Shown here piece after piece: positions 6,875 through 7,146 of a stretch of 7,146 nt of DNA (the stretch's first letter is position 1; each line of letters opens with the position of its first letter). The notes beneath the pieces are model-generated. The model made no database searches, was not told the DNA's origin, and was given only the letters and a program-made list of their open reading frames with translations. The stretch is from Dehalococcoidales bacterium (GTDB taxonomy: Bacteria; Chloroflexota; Dehalococcoidia; Dehalococcoidales; UBA3254). The DNA lies in NCBI GenBank assembly GCA_028718465.1, contig JAQULX010000138.1:1-7146 (forward strand), in the 5' to 3' direction. The translations under genes and the position numbers were made by a program.

Positions 6875-6902
6875 AAAATATGGAACACCTGCCAGGTTAC
6901 AA
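6875..6902 (-). promoter_or_regulatory. Possible AOR promoter with palindromic operator in the spacer
   Basis: On the - strand TTGTAA (6902-6897) and TATTTT (6880-6875) lie 16 bp apart, each 4/6 to consensus. The start would be near 6868, giving a leader of about 29 nt that includes the ribosome site. The spacer holds the 11-bp palindrome ACCTG-C-CAGGT (6887-6897), and GGAACA/TGTTCC inverted repeats (6882-6887 and 6903-6908) surround it. A repressor site overlapping a weak promoter is a reasonable reading, but the boxes are weak. Confidence 0.3.
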
Positions 6903-6922
6903 TGTTCCTTCTGGCCTTAACC

Positions 6923-6956
6923 TCTGTGTCTTCCCTGTGGTCCCAAAAGACACAGA
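6923..6956. repeat. 10-bp perfect stem-loop upstream of AOR
   Basis: TCTGTGTCTT (6923-6932) pairs perfectly with AAGACACAGA (6947-6956) across a 14-nt loop. The loop contains CTGTGG, so CTGTG/CACAG segments could also pair in alternative ways. 'CTCTGTGTCTtcccTGTGGT' resembles a small dispersed intergenic repeat type ('ctctgtgtctctgtggtt') that I recall from many anaerobe genomes. Whether it is a repeat or a leader structure cannot be settled here. Confidence 0.4.
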
Positions 6957-7067
6957 ATGGCGTTCACGTTGTCAGGATAACAGACTTTGCCGGAGGACTC
7001 AAGAAAGCCGCGCCAATAAATATTTGGACTTTAGACAAAATCGGTTCTAAAGCTTTACAAAAAGAAA

Positions 7068-7127
7068 GAACTGCATAAAACTGATATTATTGTGACCAGC
7101 AATAATGCAAATCAGTTTTTGCAGTTC
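7068..7127. repeat. 60-nt imperfect palindrome (24 bp paired) near the right edge
   Basis: Left arm 7068-7092 pairs with right arm 7100-7127 around the 7-nt loop TGACCAG. The three paired blocks are GAACTGCA (8 bp), AAAACTGAT (9 bp) and ATTATTG (7 bp), with one bulged T at 7076 and a 4-nt bulge GCAA at 7107-7110. On the - strand it is followed by TTTCTTTTTG (7067-7058), so it could terminate a gene reading leftward from beyond the window. It could also be a MITE- or REP-like element or the end of an insertion sequence. The region 6840-7146 holds no convincing gene. Confidence 0.65.
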
Positions 7128-7143
7128 CGATCACAATTATATC
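7083..7143. repeat. Second, overlapping inverted repeat at the right edge
   Basis: GATATTATTGTGACC (7083-7097) and GATCACAATTATATC (7129-7143) are inverted repeats matching at 13 of 15 positions. The arms overlap the 60-nt palindrome, so the two folds exclude each other. The right arm also holds a - strand TATAAT (7141-7136), a possible -10 box whose -35 would lie outside the window. Confidence 0.45.
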
Positions 7144-7146
7144 ATG

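Noticed and set aside
6860..7078. 72-codon open frame on the + strand upstream of AOR
   Set aside because: It runs through the stem-loop and candidate promoter of the AOR gene, has no Shine-Dalgarno of note and no recognisable protein features.
7090..7136. CRP-like half sites TTGTGA and TCACAA
   Set aside because: The halves are tens of bases apart rather than at the usual spacing; they are parts of the larger inverted repeat.
6840..7146. Molybdenum/tungsten cofactor riboswitch in the AOR leader
   Set aside because: AOR-related leaders can carry this RNA, but I could not match the conserved segments I recall. The stems seen are simple inverted repeats. A covariance-model search with the Moco family would decide.
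1..7146. CRISPR array, tRNA/rRNA, toxin-antitoxin or phage genes
   Set aside because: No regularly spaced repeats, no tRNA-like cloverleaf and no small paired genes were seen in the non-coding stretches.

Overview
The window holds four protein-coding genes: two on the + strand in the left half and two on the - strand in the right half. The two pairs converge at about 3593-3752. From left to right they are: (1) the 3' part of a large secreted surface protein with a matrixin-like metallopeptidase end, two InlB-like beta repeats, a fibronectin-like domain, a poly-Gly linker, a CARDB-like domain and a C-terminal LPDTG sorting signal; (2) a secreted serine alpha/beta hydrolase (lipase/esterase-like) with an unrecognised C-terminal beta-rich domain; (3) on the - strand, a polytopic M50 (site-2-protease-like) membrane protein with two CBS domains; (4) upstream of it on the - strand, a tungsten-type aldehyde ferredoxin oxidoreductase (AOR).

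The organism is probably an anaerobic bacterium, because AOR enzymes are oxygen-sensitive tungsten/Fe-S proteins. It is probably monoderm, because gene 1 ends in an LPXTG-type cell-wall anchor. Base composition is close to balanced by eye. The architecture of gene 1 (InlB-like repeats, a 'FEPGGAMFNPALTLKVSYDP'-type beta domain, CARDB) resembles proteins I recall from Dehalococcoidia/Chloroflexota metagenomes. That placement is recall-based and tentative.

Layout: 1-1979 is the surface protein, truncated by the window edge. 1980-2152 holds a strong 13-bp-stem hairpin and a good sigma70-like promoter for the hydrolase. 2153-3592 is the hydrolase. 3593-3752 is a convergent spacer with small inverted repeats and two G6 tracts. 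4838-3753 (-) is the M50-CBS protein and 6839-4872 (-) the AOR. These last two are only 33 bp apart and in the same reading frame, so they are probably one transcript. 6840-7146 is the AOR upstream region, with a possible promoter/operator, a 10-bp perfect stem-loop and a 60-nt imperfect palindrome at the right edge.

The main oddity is that both metalloprotease-like proteins have altered zinc/catalytic motifs. The matrixin motif reads HALGHALGLAH, with Ala in place of the catalytic Glu. The M50 protein has R-E-I-I-V in place of HExxH, His in place of the conserved Asn, and PLEGG in place of PLDGG. These look like a possible pseudo-matrixin (or a single-base error) and a more convincing pseudo-site-2-protease that may act as a CBS-regulated membrane sensor or scaffold. 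I see no classical defence, CRISPR or RNA-gene system in the window.
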